Source: Symsagittifera roscoffensis (Eukaryota > Xenacoelomorpha > Acoela > Convolutidae). From it: a DNA stretch of 64,000 nt. Below, piece by piece: positions 9,123 to 20,147 of this stretch. The stretch lies in contig NC_087064.1 in the NCBI RefSeq assembly GCF_963678635.1, positions 83,071,847-83,135,846 of the forward strand, given 5' to 3'. Position numbers and translations under genes: made by a program. Each line of letters opens with the position of its first letter. Position 1 is the stretch's first letter. The notes beneath the pieces were generated by a model that was given only the letters and a program-made list of their open reading frames with translations, made no database searches and was not told the DNA's origin.

Positions 9123-10370
9123 TATGTCAACCTAGTTTCGGTAGTGGATTGCTCCGTCCTGAATTGGGTGGAACAGAAGGAGCTAAGAGGGTTAGCCAGC
9201 GACGATAGGCTATTTGGAAGAATGACGGAGACGGGTTGGGTGTTGATGGACTTCAACAACAACTTTAAGTGCCGAATGGGCCGCGAGGACCTTTCCCATG
9301 TCCAGTTCAACCCGAAGCTTTGGAATCTGCGACCAGTGAAGAAGGATTCAGGAGAGGCGATGAGGGTCCCACTTTTGCCAGAGACCTACGCACACGTGAA
9401 AGAGAACCAGCAAGCGTGGCTTTCCGGGTCCAGGCCGCTGCCGGACCAATGCCCTCGATACCCACCGATAAGGAGGATGCTGTTGGGAGTCACATCTCCC
9501 GCAATTGCCCCTCGCATCGGAGCGGCTCGTGATGCGGAGAAGAGAATGCTTAAGTGGAGTGAAGGGATGGAGCCGCGCTTCATCAGTTGGAACGTTGCGG
9601 CCATGCATACGTTTGACTTCACATTTCCAGATGCTTGGATCCGGAAGAAGATCAAAGCATCACCTTCCAGGAAACCAGAGGTCTCGACTGAGGTGTGGAA
9701 TGATGTGTATACACCTGCAAATGATCTATCAAGATTGAAGTGGTCAGGGGAGGTGAAGGTAGTAATCCTGGAGGTCGCAAAAGAGTGCAGAGGAGGCACG
9801 TACATAACGGTGGATGATCTGGCGCCACATGGCGAGGAGTCGGTAGAATTCCTAGTGAACGATGCGTTATTCTACCATGCAGGGGATCTGACCGTACCGG
9901 CACGGCCGGACTCGGGCATGGATATGCGACAAGGCCCTTCGGGACCTAAGCCAAAACCGGATACGAATGATGACGAGCGGATGGATCAGGACGATGATCA
10001 CATGGAGGGAAAAGGAGAGAAGTCGGGTGAAATGGACCTAGGAGCATTGGAGAGAGACTTGCTGGAATACCAGTTTAGTGAAGACGACGACGGGGAAGTC
10101 GATGGGAATCTATTGTTGATGACACCATCGTCTTTCATGTCCCCTACAAACCGAGTGACCTTCGTGGAGAGGACATGGGACGTGATACGCAGATACGGGA
10201 CGCAGTCCATAATGAAGGTGGGATTAAACCAACCCATCATGCGCGAGGTTCTGGAGAAAATAATGAATTCCGTAGAGTCTGATGTTCTGACCGAGTCAGT
10301 TACAGAGGACAGTGCCGATGATCAGCAGATCACGAGAAGTTACCCATCAGACGAGCTAAAAAAGGGCTGA
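9123..10370 (+). pseudogene. Unrecognised acidic ORF of the LTR element
   Basis: Frame 3 continues straight on from the previous segment after a single TAG (9120-9122). The first ATG is at about 9222 (MTETGWVLMDFNNNF). The N-terminal two thirds look globular (LPETYAHVKENQQAWL, MEPRFISWNVAAMHTFDF). A stretch of about 60 acidic residues follows (TNDDERMDQDDDHMEG, FSEDDDGEVDG), then a short helical region. The frame ends at 10,370 just after a run of six A (GCTAAAAAAGGG). In frame 2 the same place reads on into the next ORF through a basic segment RAKKGLKRLKGK, so a slip at the A-run separates them. No family recognised. Confidence 0.5.
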
Positions 10371-10402
10371 AGCGGTTAAAGGGAAAGACCGGAAGCAGAG
10401 CC

Positions 10403-13400
10403 GTGAATCAGAAAGTGGTGAAGACAAAAGCTAGCACAGTGGTGGACTCCTTGGCAGGAGTAGCTCATTCAGGCAAAAGTGGCCAAGGATATGGTGCGAT
10501 GCTGGCCGGGGGAGAAAAAGAGAACCTGATACCCCCTATGTTATTGGCAGGTTTGACCACAACGGCCACGAAATCAAAGAAAAATGCACGGACTCTGGCG
10601 GATACTAAGCTGGAAATGGAGGTCATCAGTCAGTGTGGATCTGGAGGACTTGATGATTACAAGCCCTCACGAACCAACATGGCCCGGATGAAGCTGGAGG
10701 GAGAACTCGACGTGGTCGAGTATAGTCGAGTCACTGTACCAGACTCAGTACACTTGGGGGATCCGGCAGGAGGTTATGTGGAGATGCTGAAGGCGAAGAA
10801 TTCTGCGAGAGGGCACCTGATGGCTTGGAACGAGAAGCAAGCCATGCAGGAGTATCTGAAGGAGCTGACGGAGAACTCCAACTTGAACAGGAAAGAATAC
10901 GGCACGGTGATGTCCTCGGAAGCAAACGAAATTGGCCTGGAAAGACTGCTAGAGATCTCTTGGAGGGCGGCCCTCCAAAGATACTTTGACAAGACGCTGC
11001 ATGCGCCGGCGACGTTGGCAGCATACCTAGCTTATCCATTTACCAGAACTGACTTGCAGGTACGATTGGTCTGGTGTTTGATGGGAATTAAGAAGGCGGA
11101 GTATGAGGCCAACAACGACTCGAAATCAAAGGAACAGGAATTGGAATTGATGGAAGCCCTGCGAATGTTGATTTCTAGAGACGATTCTGCAATAGCCTGG
11201 GCTAAGCGTAAGGATGCCCTTTGCTTTGTAAGGTTTGTGGTGGATCGTATCCCCACTCTTGTATTGCGAGAATGCATAAAAACCATTCGACAAGGGAGAG
11301 TTGATGGTGAACGAAACTTCCTGAGGGCACTCCTGGAGCTGTATCAGGACATGCCGCTGGCCATACCGAACAAGGAGTCAAACGATATGGAAAGCTACCG
11401 CCGGTCGAAAGAAGTGAGAAGGTATTCCAACAAAGAGTTGAAAGTGAGCAGGGAATTAATTGAAGCGGTCAGGGGACAGAAAGACTATGCAACATTGGGA
11501 AAGTTGAAGTCGTTCCAATATGTGTCTGGCATACCGGGTATGGCAAATAATCCCTTCGTGAATGAGGAAGCTAGGGAAGCGTACTTCGACTATGAACCAA
11601 TTATAGTACTCGATTTCTGGGTAGAGCGAGTCAAGGAAGCTGGCATGTTAATGGTAGAACAACCCAAGCTGAGTATTGTTTTGGAGGAACGAGTGGTCGA
11701 ACCCTCGGTTCCCGAGTTGAAGGGGCAAATGAGTTTTGATTGTGGTTCTTGGGACGGTCCCTTGAAGACCAGCTTAGTAACCATGTGGGAACTCATGAAG
11801 CCTTCTTGGTGTCCACATCCAAACGCCGGTTTAATCTGGGATATGACGGCAGGTATTACGTTGGACTTGGATGATGAAGCCAGTTTGCACGATCTGGCCA
11901 TGATACACCATCTGCTGGCCATAAGAGTAACGAAGCAGAAAAACAACCCATCCACGGAACCATCCGAGGGAAGTACATCGAGTGACTGGCTGAGACAGGG
12001 CACCTGTCTAGCTCACAATAGTGGAATGGACGGACATGTATGCAACTCGAAACATTGCTTGATTATGCTGAGCGAGCAACACTGCCAATCGGCACAACTG
12101 TATGGGAGGTTGAGCATGGCAGATAAGAGTGGAATGGAGATAATCGCGGACTGTCATGGAGTAACGGAGGTAAACTTGATCACTGCCTTGGGATTTTGCA
12201 GCATGACGAGCTCGATAGAATCACTGGAACACCTAGAGCGTGCCCATGAGCTAGTGACGTCCCTCAGTGTGGAAGTATACCCTGGAGCACTACAGACAGA
12301 GCAGAAGATCGGAGGCTGGCGAGAAGCTCTGGAAAATGAAATAAATTTGAAGGATAGTGAGGCCTATCATAGACCTGTTGGCTCGAGATATCTGGTGGGT
12401 TCGAGCTCTGCACCATATTGCAATAGTAGATACCCTACGCACATGGTGGTGATGGATGCGAGGACATAGCAGGTGTTGGTCGACCAATTCTTCTCTGTGC
12501 CAAAGTGCGTGATATTGGCCAGAATGTCGGAAAGGTCGTATGATTTATTGGCGAAGTTCATTCGTGCCGTCCCGAAGAGATCTGAAGGCGAGTTGCAAGA
12601 CGTAGTGGGTGAAGAGTTCATGAAATTGAACGAGGGTAATGTGAGTGAATTCCAGAAGCAGAAAGCGAGTTGAGCGTTACCCACTGAGTTCCCCACCATA
12701 AAAGACAAGGACGAGGTGCATAGAATAATGATGGAAGTGAAAACGTTGCTGGGAGCCTCAGGGTATCGGACCCGAAGGAACATACTAATGACCCATGGGG
12801 AGTATCCTTTCCACTGCCTGGCGCAGACGTTGTGGTACCCCAAACGCGGGAATCTAGTATTAGTGTGGGACGTGGAGGAGTTGTACTCCACGGGGTTGCC
12901 CGATCAAAATCAACAAGTGTCGATCGTGGTGGCGGGTGCCATGCTGGCGGTGAGGTGGTTAGAAGCCAACGCGGGCACAAGTGAGCAGGAGACGGCCATG
13001 CCGACTCCTGAGCAGCTAAGCAACGTAAAGATGAACCGAAACTTAGATTTTTTCAGAACCACCTGAAACATTCTGAGAATACCCAAAGCCATTGAAAGAA
13101 TATGGTCAAGGCAAAGATTGATGCCTTGGTTCCGTGCTGTAATGACATCATGGATGTTTGAACGCGCGAAGCGTCATATGTCTAGGAACACGGAAGCCTA
13201 TCAATCTTTCCAGCTTGATATAGGACCGGGAGCCTATAAAAGAGCATTCTTAACGCGCCGAAACGCAGTTACCACGGCGGTGAAGCGAGTAGCTGGAACA
13301 CCTTGTGTAACTGAAAATGAAAAGAGAGAGGTCTTACGAGCTGACCTAGAACGGAATGTGAGCCTGTGTCTTCACAACAGCTTGTGCAGGAACCAGGAGC

Positions 13401-13549
13401 AAAAGGTGAATTTGGACCTGCTACCTTGTTGCAAACCGAGGCTGTTGGAACAGGAGAGTTGGGGGAGAGCCCGCAACTCCATGGACATGTTGGAAAAAGT
13501 TCTAGAAGACAGTGAAACTGAAGATCAGGATGGAGAAGCAATGAAATAA
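10403..13549 (+). pseudogene. Large unrecognised ORF with three in-frame stops
   Basis: Frame 2 is readable from about 10,352 to 13,549 (over 1,000 residues) and is broken only by TAG 12,467-12,469, TGA 12,671-12,673 and TGA 13,064-13,066. The first uninterrupted piece is 688 residues from a GTG at 10,403. Conspicuous stretches are MSFDCGSWDGPLKTSLVTMW, MKPSWCPHPNAGLIWDM, a Cys/His-rich segment near 12,010-12,080 (NSGMDGHVCNSKHCLIML), and near the end FQLDIGPGAYKRAFLTRRNA. I recognise no family and no signal peptide or clear membrane anchor. The last ~130 residues recur on the minus strand at 59,405-59,732 next to the same LTR, so the ORF belongs to the element. Possible role: structural or envelope-like, but nothing supports that directly. 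Confidence 0.55.
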
Positions 13550-13561
13550 GGATGACAGAAC

Positions 13562-13612
13562 GAAGAGGAGAAATGAAGACGTACACGAGAGAGGGAGAGA
13601 AGGAGAAAAACT
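13562..13612 (+). other. Purine-rich tract after the last ORF
   Basis: A stretch almost free of pyrimidines (gagagagggagagaaggag) just downstream of the stop at 13,547-13,549. A polypurine tract normally primes plus-strand synthesis immediately upstream of a 3' LTR. This one is ~975 bases before the probable LTR start, so it is either a secondary tract or a sign that the LTR start is placed too far right. Confidence 0.35.
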
Positions 13613-13769
13613 TGATTGTCTTTGTGCGCTTAAACTTAAACTAATCAACCAAGTTTGATTATTGAAACTGTTAAACTTTTTGTTTTGATTAAGTTTGGTC
13701 AGATCAGACTTTGAAAGTTGTTGCAATTGTTGAAATTGTTGAAAGAAAATTTTAGTTGTGCTACTTATG

Positions 13770-13787
13770 TATATATATATATATATA
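13770..13787 (+). repeat. (TA)n microsatellite
   Basis: Eighteen bases of alternating T and A in the 3' untranslated part of the LTR element. The minus-strand copy has only a short remnant (near 59,261). Confidence 0.85.
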
Positions 13788-13894
13788 GAACATAGGTGAG
13801 TATATTTACCTATTTAAACACGACTGATGTTTTTAACCTGTGTAAGACACGTGTTCACTGTGTGGCGACCTGGTAAGTTTGGGTAAAATCGCTC

Positions 13895-14495
13895 GAAGAG
13901 GGTGAGTAACTCAATGACTTTCCTAGCCACAGAGTTTCTTAGTTTTAATATCAAAGAGGACCGCATAAATAACTGATTATACTTGGTGAGTGACATTAAG
14001 TTAATTTTAATGGGTGCGTGGCCGTGCCACGTCCCAACTTTTTAATCAGCAAGAGTGAAAAGAAGTTTTATGGCAAGATGACGTAAGTAGTCAGAAAGGA
14101 AATTTTATCTAGGATACTCTTCATGGTGCAAAATTTGTGAAAATGTTGAAAGGCAGTGAGATGTAAAATGATGAAATTTATCTACTCCACCTCAACTCAC
14201 TACGGGTCACAAATGGCATCATACTACATCTCACTGCCTTTCAACATTTTCACAAATTTTGCACCATGAGGAGTATCCTAGATAAAATTTCCTTTCTGAC
14301 TACTTACGTCATCTTGCCATAAAACTTCTTTTCACTCTTGCTGATTAAAAAGTTGGGACGTGGCACGGCCACGCACCCAATAAAATTAACTTAATGTCAC
14401 TCACCAAGTATAATCAGTTATTTATGCGGTCCTCTTTGATATTAAAACTAAGAAACTCTGTGGCTAGGAAAGTCATTGAGTTACTCACCCTCTTC
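13895..14495. repeat. 0.6-kb hairpin: inverted duplication in the 3' UTR
   Basis: Arm 1 is 13,895-14,165 and arm 2 is 14,225-14,495, each 271 bases with only a few mismatches, around a 59-base spacer. In the second copy of this region (58.9-59.2 kb) only one arm is present, in the order arm, spacer, then the sequence that follows here at 14,496. In this copy the order is arm, inverted spacer, inverted arm, following sequence. The spacer itself is inverted with respect to the element. So arm plus spacer were duplicated as an inverted block, which left a perfect fold-back. Confidence 0.9.
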
Positions 14496-14586
14496 TAATG
14501 CGATTTGTAAGATTGATTAAAGAGAACTAAAACATTACTTGACGATAACCCGGTGTTATGCGATCAATAGGGACATTGATGGGGAC

Positions 14587-15654
14587 TGTCCGGGGAGTAT
14601 GTGCCATTCTTCTGCCGGGTTGACAAAGCCGAACCCTCCGACGAGCAAGAAAAAGAACAAGAGCGTTGTTAATCACAAATTAATCACGAAAAGGAGGGTC
14701 GGAATGTTCTAGAAGTAAACTTTTAAAAATTCGAATTGCGACGCAATATTTCTGAGAAATACAGAAAGTGGCCATATTTGGCAAAAAACTGACAAAAAAA
14801 ACAAAACACCCGAATTAACAAGTGAAAAATGGTCAAGAAAAAACAGAAGAAAATACGAAGTCCCTTATCGTAACGATCACGCACGATAAGACGTATAGCG
14901 GAAACCGATAAGAAGAAATGAGGCTTCAGTGGGATAAGCACGAATTAGAGAAAAAACGGCCATTTTGACCAAAAACAGAACAACACCAAAAAGAGTAGAA
15001 AACTGTCGCACGAGAACACAGAAAAACGAAGTCTCTTATCGTGGTGATCACGCACGATGAGACCCTTAGCAGAAGAAGATAGTGGGAAAGGAGGCTTCGG
15101 CGGGGAAGTGTTGGAGAGCAGTACCCTCCCGTGCCACGAATTGGGAGAGATAACGAAGTTATCTCGAGGAAAACACGGAAGCGGAGGCTTGGTCCCCCAG
15201 AGACTGATATATGGTGAAAGACTGTAGTAAACTAACTTTTTAGCTACTCTGATGCCATAGAACTTTGAACTGACACCGGTATCATTTGATTTTTCAGAAT
15301 ATGAGTAGCTAGGAAGAGGAAAGGGTCAATCCATCTCCAATGGATTTAAAATAGAACTGTCACCAAAAACATATTAAAATAGGGTATTCGAGCCGTGTTT
15401 TTAATAGCAATCACGTAGTCTGAGGATCCGAGACTCAGCTATGTGGTTGTTCGCATGTAAACGAAAGCTAATCAAAAGTCGTTTGACTGATGGCCTAAAT
15501 ATAGTAACTTTTTAGCCCTAAACAGACCAGAAAATCAACTGGCAAGGTCGAGACTGTGAAAAACGAGTAGAATGAAGGTAACTGACGCCTGCCAGTCGTT
15601 AATAGGTGCTTTTTCTACGCTCCGTCGCTCTGTAGTAATTGGGCGAATGTTACA
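14587..15654 (+). repeat. Probable 3' LTR of the Ty3-like element
   Basis: The segment starts TGTCCGGGGAGT and ends GAATGTTACA, giving TGT...ACA ends. A short G-rich tract (gatggggac) sits just upstream. The right end is firm: at 15,655 the sequence changes to the LINE ORF2 3' end, which continues in the same way in uninterrupted LINE copies. The left end is inferred from the minus-strand copy (58,038-58,837) and the 12-mer. An internal direct duplication (cgaagtc..cttatcgt near 14,857 and 15,029) makes this copy longer than the other. The 5' LTR is off the window. Confidence 0.6.
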
Positions 15655-17066
15655 CTTATTGATTTTTTGTCAAGTTGGTTCCCATATTCTTCGTAGTGTT
15701 CGATGACGATGTTGTGTAAGAGTTTCGTTCTGTGAAAAAAGTTTTCTACTGATTTGTTCAGTCTGTTTTTGTTGACTGCATGTTCTCCTCTGCTGTGTTG
15801 GCGAGTTTTTTCTTCCTTAGAAGATTCAACAGCAATTGATATATCATATTTGGAATTTCCTAAGGATAAATACATGAGAAGGTCGTGCATTTCACCGTAG
15901 AGGCATAATGGCAGTAGTTTAAGTTTGACTAGTCTTCCTTTGTAGTGAAGATTGCAATTAAGAATCCACTTTGTGGCCATTACTTGTACTCGTTCGAAAT
16001 TTACTAAGTTGGCTCTACTTGGTGACCAAGCTTGTGAACAGTAACTTATAACCGGGACGATGTAGCCAGTATACGAGTGGAGTTTGTTAACCCATGAGCA
16101 CGTAGCGAATATGTTTCGTTTTAATTGGAAAAAGGCCCTTGTTGCCTTTTGGGCACGTATTTCACAGTTTTCGTTCCATGTAAGATTCGGGGTTATTAAG
16201 AGGCCCAAATCCTTTTGAACATTCGTGGGATGCAGTTCGGTGTCGTTCAGTTTGGCGGATAGATTTCCTCTTAAATTTAGTAATTTACATTTACTCGTAT
16301 TTGTCGTCATTAAAATTTCATAACACCAGTTTTCAAGTCCACGAGCGCCATTCCTTAGGTCGATTTCATTCAGAGCAATTAGTTTAAAATCATCAGCAAA
16401 ACCATAACTTTCAAGGTGAGGGCTTGAGCTGGATAGATCATTGATGAAAATTAAGAAGAGTAACGGACATAGGATAGAGCCTTGGGGTACTCCACTGCTG
16501 ACTTGTGTTAGATTAGACGGGGCGTTTTCAATTTCAACGAATTGTTTGCGTTTATTGAGATCTGAAATTATGATATTAAGTAGTTTTCCGCCCACTCCAA
16601 ATATTTTAAGATTATCGATAAGCAAATGATGCGCAACTTTGTCAAATGCTATAGCAAAGTCTAGATAAATGAATGCCAATTCTTTTATGTTTTTGTCGTC
16701 GAACTTTTTGTATACAGAGTCTAAAAAGAGCAATAGTTGGGCTACAGCTGACCTTTGTCTGCGAAAATCAAATTGGTTTTCATGCAGTTTGTGGCGACTA
16801 TGTTCATACAATTGATCAAAAAGATTTTTTTCGAACACTTTTGAAACACAACACAATAGGCTTATCGGACGATAACAGCTAACATCTGCTTTGTTTACAG
16901 GCGACACCTGGCTTATCTTCCAGTAACTTGGATATACACTTTTATTCATTACCGTTTTATAAAGCAGAAGGAGTGATTTCGGCAGGGATTTACAACAATT
17001 TTTGAGGACGATATTACCAATATTATCGGGTCCTGTTGACTTGTTCAGCAGGAAACTTTCAAGCAC
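15655..17066 (-). pseudogene. LINE L1 ORF2: reverse transcriptase
   Basis: The longest LINE reading frame in the window, about 470 residues of real LINE; the last ~13 codons of the open frame (15,615-15,654) are LTR sequence. Polymerase motifs are clear: CYRPISLLCC near residue 64, YLDFAIAFDKVAHH with Asp136, SSGVPQGSI at 190-198, and the catalytic YGFADDF with Asp225 and Asp226. The C-terminal region after residue 290 is the usual thumb and RNA-binding tail. Some family positions are mutated, for instance PQGSILC, where other copies have PQGSILG. The frame begins only after the linker to the endonuclease, where this copy is broken, so it cannot give a full ORF2 protein. Confidence 0.85.
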
Positions 17067-17794
17067 GGTTTCGATTTTCTTTTTCGCAATTTGTATATCG
17101 TTAACTTCTCTTTTGGAATGATGTGGCGTTATTGATTGTTTTTTGTAAAAACACTTTGAAAAAATGATTTAAAAAGACTTGATCTGTCTTCGGTTGACTC
17201 CGCAATTGTTTCGTTGAGCTTTATTATTAGTGGTATTGATCGATTTTTTCTTATTGACGACAGATATTTCTGTATGTTGCTAAAACGTCGTGTTTGGAAT
17301 ACATCAGCCTCAAAACAACATAGATCAGAATCGATTAAGGAGCTTAACTGTTTTTCCAATCGTTTGATTTTTATAGATCTTTGTATGTTTGGGTTTGGCC
17401 ATTGACGCTTTTTCGTTGCTATTTTCTTTATTAGAAAAAAAGCTTGTTTTGAGGGGTGGAAGTGACTATTGATATTTTGTGACTTTGGGTATGTTGTTGT
17501 TTATTATGTCTTCAATCCAGTTATACCATTGTTTGACTGCAAAGTAGACATTGCTATAACAGTAGGGGTCAAAAGGAAAATTAAAGATAACATTGTTAAT
17601 TTCATCCCCATTTGCTTTCTTAAAGGCATATTTTGTTATGAATGGAATTACGATAGAATTTTTACTAGCAATAAAGCTTGTGTTTATTGGCTTGTGGTCA
17701 GAGCAAGATTTGTTATTGATACTAAAATTGCTTAGGACGTCCAGGTCCTTTTTGCATTCTGTAATTGGGTCGGGGTTGTTCGTTAGGATGACAA
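17067..17794 (-). pseudogene. LINE L1 ORF2: linker between endonuclease and RT
   Basis: A readable piece (17,129-17,359) with basic and helical character, including EKQLSSLIDSDLCCFEADVF, lies between the endonuclease and polymerase. The rest is broken by frameshifts. Equivalent stretches at about 38,250-38,490 and 51,985-52,185 are similar. No separate domain is recognised. Confidence 0.6.
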
Positions 17795-18350
17795 CTAACT
17801 GAGATTCTGATATATTGGAAAAATATGTTCAATTAGAATTTCTAATATACCGTTTTCGTATTTGTCATTTGAGCTCATGTCGCACCAATTTGTTTTCGAA
17901 AAGTTGATATCACCAGCTATGATGATTTGATCGTAACTTATTTCACTGGTATGACTTTCGAGGCTATTAAAAAACTGCACAAAGTCTTGGAAAGACCATT
18001 GGTAAGGGTTATTTGTCGGTGGGTTGTATATTGCACACGCTAGTGTGGGCTTCGGGGTTGCACAATGTCTTAATACCATTAAATCATTTTTACAGTTGTG
18101 GATAAATACTTCTTCATGAGGGATTTGATTTTTTATCGCTATGAGGACTCCTCCGTGTTTTGATCGGAAGTTTTCACATACACGATCTTTCCGGTATATT
18201 GTTAGGCCGGAAGAAAGAGAGCGCTCTTAGGAACTTCGGAGGTGAGCCAAGTCTCTGATAGACAAATTAAGTCATAGTTAGTTTTAGATATAGAGTTAGA
18301 GAAGACCATTCGTCTTTGGAGATTCAAAATGCTTGTCACATTGAAGGATA
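17795..18350 (-). pseudogene. LINE L1 ORF2: APE-type endonuclease
   Basis: The piece 17,795-18,079 contains IIIAGDINFSKTNW, the GDxN strand of AP-endonuclease-like LINE nucleases. Upstream on the minus strand, the LICLSETWL and GGVLIAIKNQ strands are seen, best in the other copies. Small deletions (for instance near 18,204) put the parts in different frames. Established role of the family: nicking of target DNA to prime reverse transcription. Confidence 0.75.
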
Positions 18351-18469
18351 GAAGATTGATTTGACTTAGTCATTCGGACTCGCTTTCTGTAGCTGCGTCC
18401 GTGTTTTGACTATACTCGACCCATTTATTATCGTATTTAATTTCCAGTTTCAAGTTACGGATTCTTATA

Positions 18470-19130
18470 TTTTTTCGGTCTATCTGTTTATCTTTGATTA
18501 AGAATCGCCTTTTGCGTAGGCAATAGTTTTCAATTTTGGTGTCTGATGTTGACAGTTCTCGCTAGTCAGAACACAGCGTGAACACAGCGTGGTCATAATC
18601 TTTCAGTCGGAAGGCAGATTTCATCACGAGTTCTTTGCTGAGCAGATTTTCCATGTTCATAATAAGCTCGTCGGGAGTCCCCGTGGTGTTTTCGGGTACA
18701 CCTCTTATGCGATTTCCAAGGGATCTTTTTGCCCATTTTCACTGCACCGAGTGATGCGGCGAAGTTTTGCGACTTCGTTTTTTTCACCACATTGAGTTCT
18801 AGTTTCACAGTTTCAACCAGGGCATTTGATTTGGTAATCATCTCTGTTAGTGTCTTCATTTGGTCTTTGATATCAACTAGTTGGGTATCGATTTTAGTCA
18901 ACTCGTTTTTTGGTCAGTTTTTGGGTCTTGCTCTTTTTTGTTTACACATTGTTTGCAAACATTGACGATGTTTGCTTTACACTTGATGAAAAAGTCTAGA
19001 CTATTTTGATTAAAATCAGTGCATTCCGGTGTCATGTGTAAAACTTTTTGACAAAATTAAAACACAAATCTTTCTTTCTTGATTTTTTCTTGACAAGTGT
19101 AACACTTGTTTCCTCGATTCACCATTCTGA
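18470..19130 (-). pseudogene. LINE L1: Cys/His-rich, coiled-coil and RRM-like segment
   Basis: Read right to left: a Cys/His cluster (CYTCQ, then LHMTPEC, then CKAN and CKQC), a helix-rich stretch from 18,901 (KIDTQLVDIKDQMKTLTEMI), then a region that in intact copies reads GVRIRGVPENTT. The Cys/His spacing recalls a PHD or related zinc finger, as found in CR1 ORF1 proteins. This copy has lost part of the RRM-like segment and has frame breaks, including a stop within the zinc-binding part. Confidence 0.55.
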
Positions 19131-19264
19131 TTTTGCTTTACAGAATTTGGTTTAATCAGATTGTTACTTCAACCTATTTGTAGTGTCTTAACTAGGGGAA
19201 TGATAGAATACACTCAACCAGGTGGCTCCTCGCTAGAAGCCCTTTAGTTTTGTATATTCTACTT

Positions 19265-20062
19265 CTAAACTGCAGCAAAAAGAAAAACCAGTTGATTCCT
19301 CGAAAGGAGCCCTTTGGTTTCTGATTTACTACGAGGGGAGTATGTGCTTACTTTATCGACTGCCGAGGAATGATCTGCACTTGCAATCACTAGCTGAGGA
19401 GCACTCGTACACGTTTGGGTGTCCTTGCTGTTCGAGTTCGATCGAGTGATGTTCGTAAAAAATATTTTCGTTTTTAGTATCACTCGAATTTGACTTATTC
19501 TCTTCTAGCTGAGGTGCACGCAGTCACGATCGGAAATATGCGTTTCTGAATACAAGTGTTCGGCTAGCCCTCGGAAGCTCCAACGAGCTTCTTTTGATGC
19601 GTTTTCTAGTCTCTTGTTTACTGCTAGATTGCGAATCAACTCGTGGTCTTCAAAATTTTCGATTTCAGTTTCGGGTGGGATTCCGGGGGTATACCGATTA
19701 CGTACAACTTTTTCGCAACAGTTGTCAACGTGTTTGCAAGGCTTTCGATTCGCTCAATTACTTCCTGTGGAGTAGCCACAGAGGGATGGTATTCACTGTA
19801 TAAGTCGTTTCCGCCAACAAATAAAACAATGATTTCGTATTTACCTTGTGGATGGACAAATTGATATACGTTGTTTACAGTTGCTCGTGGTAGCGATAGG
19901 ATGTTGATATTCCCAAATGTCAGGTACCTGGCTTGGGAGTCTGCAATCAGGAGAGCTTTTTTGGGATGTTTCAACCAGGTGATATCTCATTGAAATCTTG
20001 TCTCTAAAATCCCCCCATTGGAGGCCTTTCACACATGATTTTATACATTTCACATGAAACAC
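19265..20062 (-). pseudogene. LINE L1 ORF1: SGNH-esterase-like protein
   Basis: The N-terminus MFHVKCIKSCVKGLQWGDF starts at 20,062. A frame change follows, and the open frame 19,636-19,974 has ALLIADSQARYL (block I, GDS replaced by ADS) and IVLFVGGNDLY (block III). The block V region, best seen in L4 as DRECVHHSEKG, falls after another frame break here. Esterase domains in ORF1 are established for CR1-type LINEs, where the activity is thought to act on lipid or nucleoprotein assembly. This copy is inactive because of the breaks. Confidence 0.7.
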
Positions 20063-20078
20063 TCTATTTAATAAGTTT

Positions 20079-20147
20079 GAATCGATGGGATCGAAAGATC
20101 ATTGAATCGATGGGATCGAAAGATCATTGAATCGATGGGATCGAAAA
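20079..20147. repeat. 25-bp minisatellite upstream of ORF1, three copies
   Basis: Units begin gaatcgatgggatcg at 20,079, 20,104 and 20,129; the last is incomplete. The same array sits at the same LINE position in the other copies, with two units in L1c and L4 and three in L2 and L3. Confidence 0.9.

Noticed and set aside
10403-13549. Envelope glycoprotein as name for the large ORF
   Set aside because: Position after pol would suit an env gene, but I see no signal peptide, fusion peptide or C-terminal membrane anchor.
13841-15654. LTR starting at TGTAAGACACGTG (13,841)
   Set aside because: TGTAA...TTACA ends look attractive, but the second copy lacks this start, and TGTCCGGGGAGT at 14,587 is preserved in both copies next to a G-rich tract.
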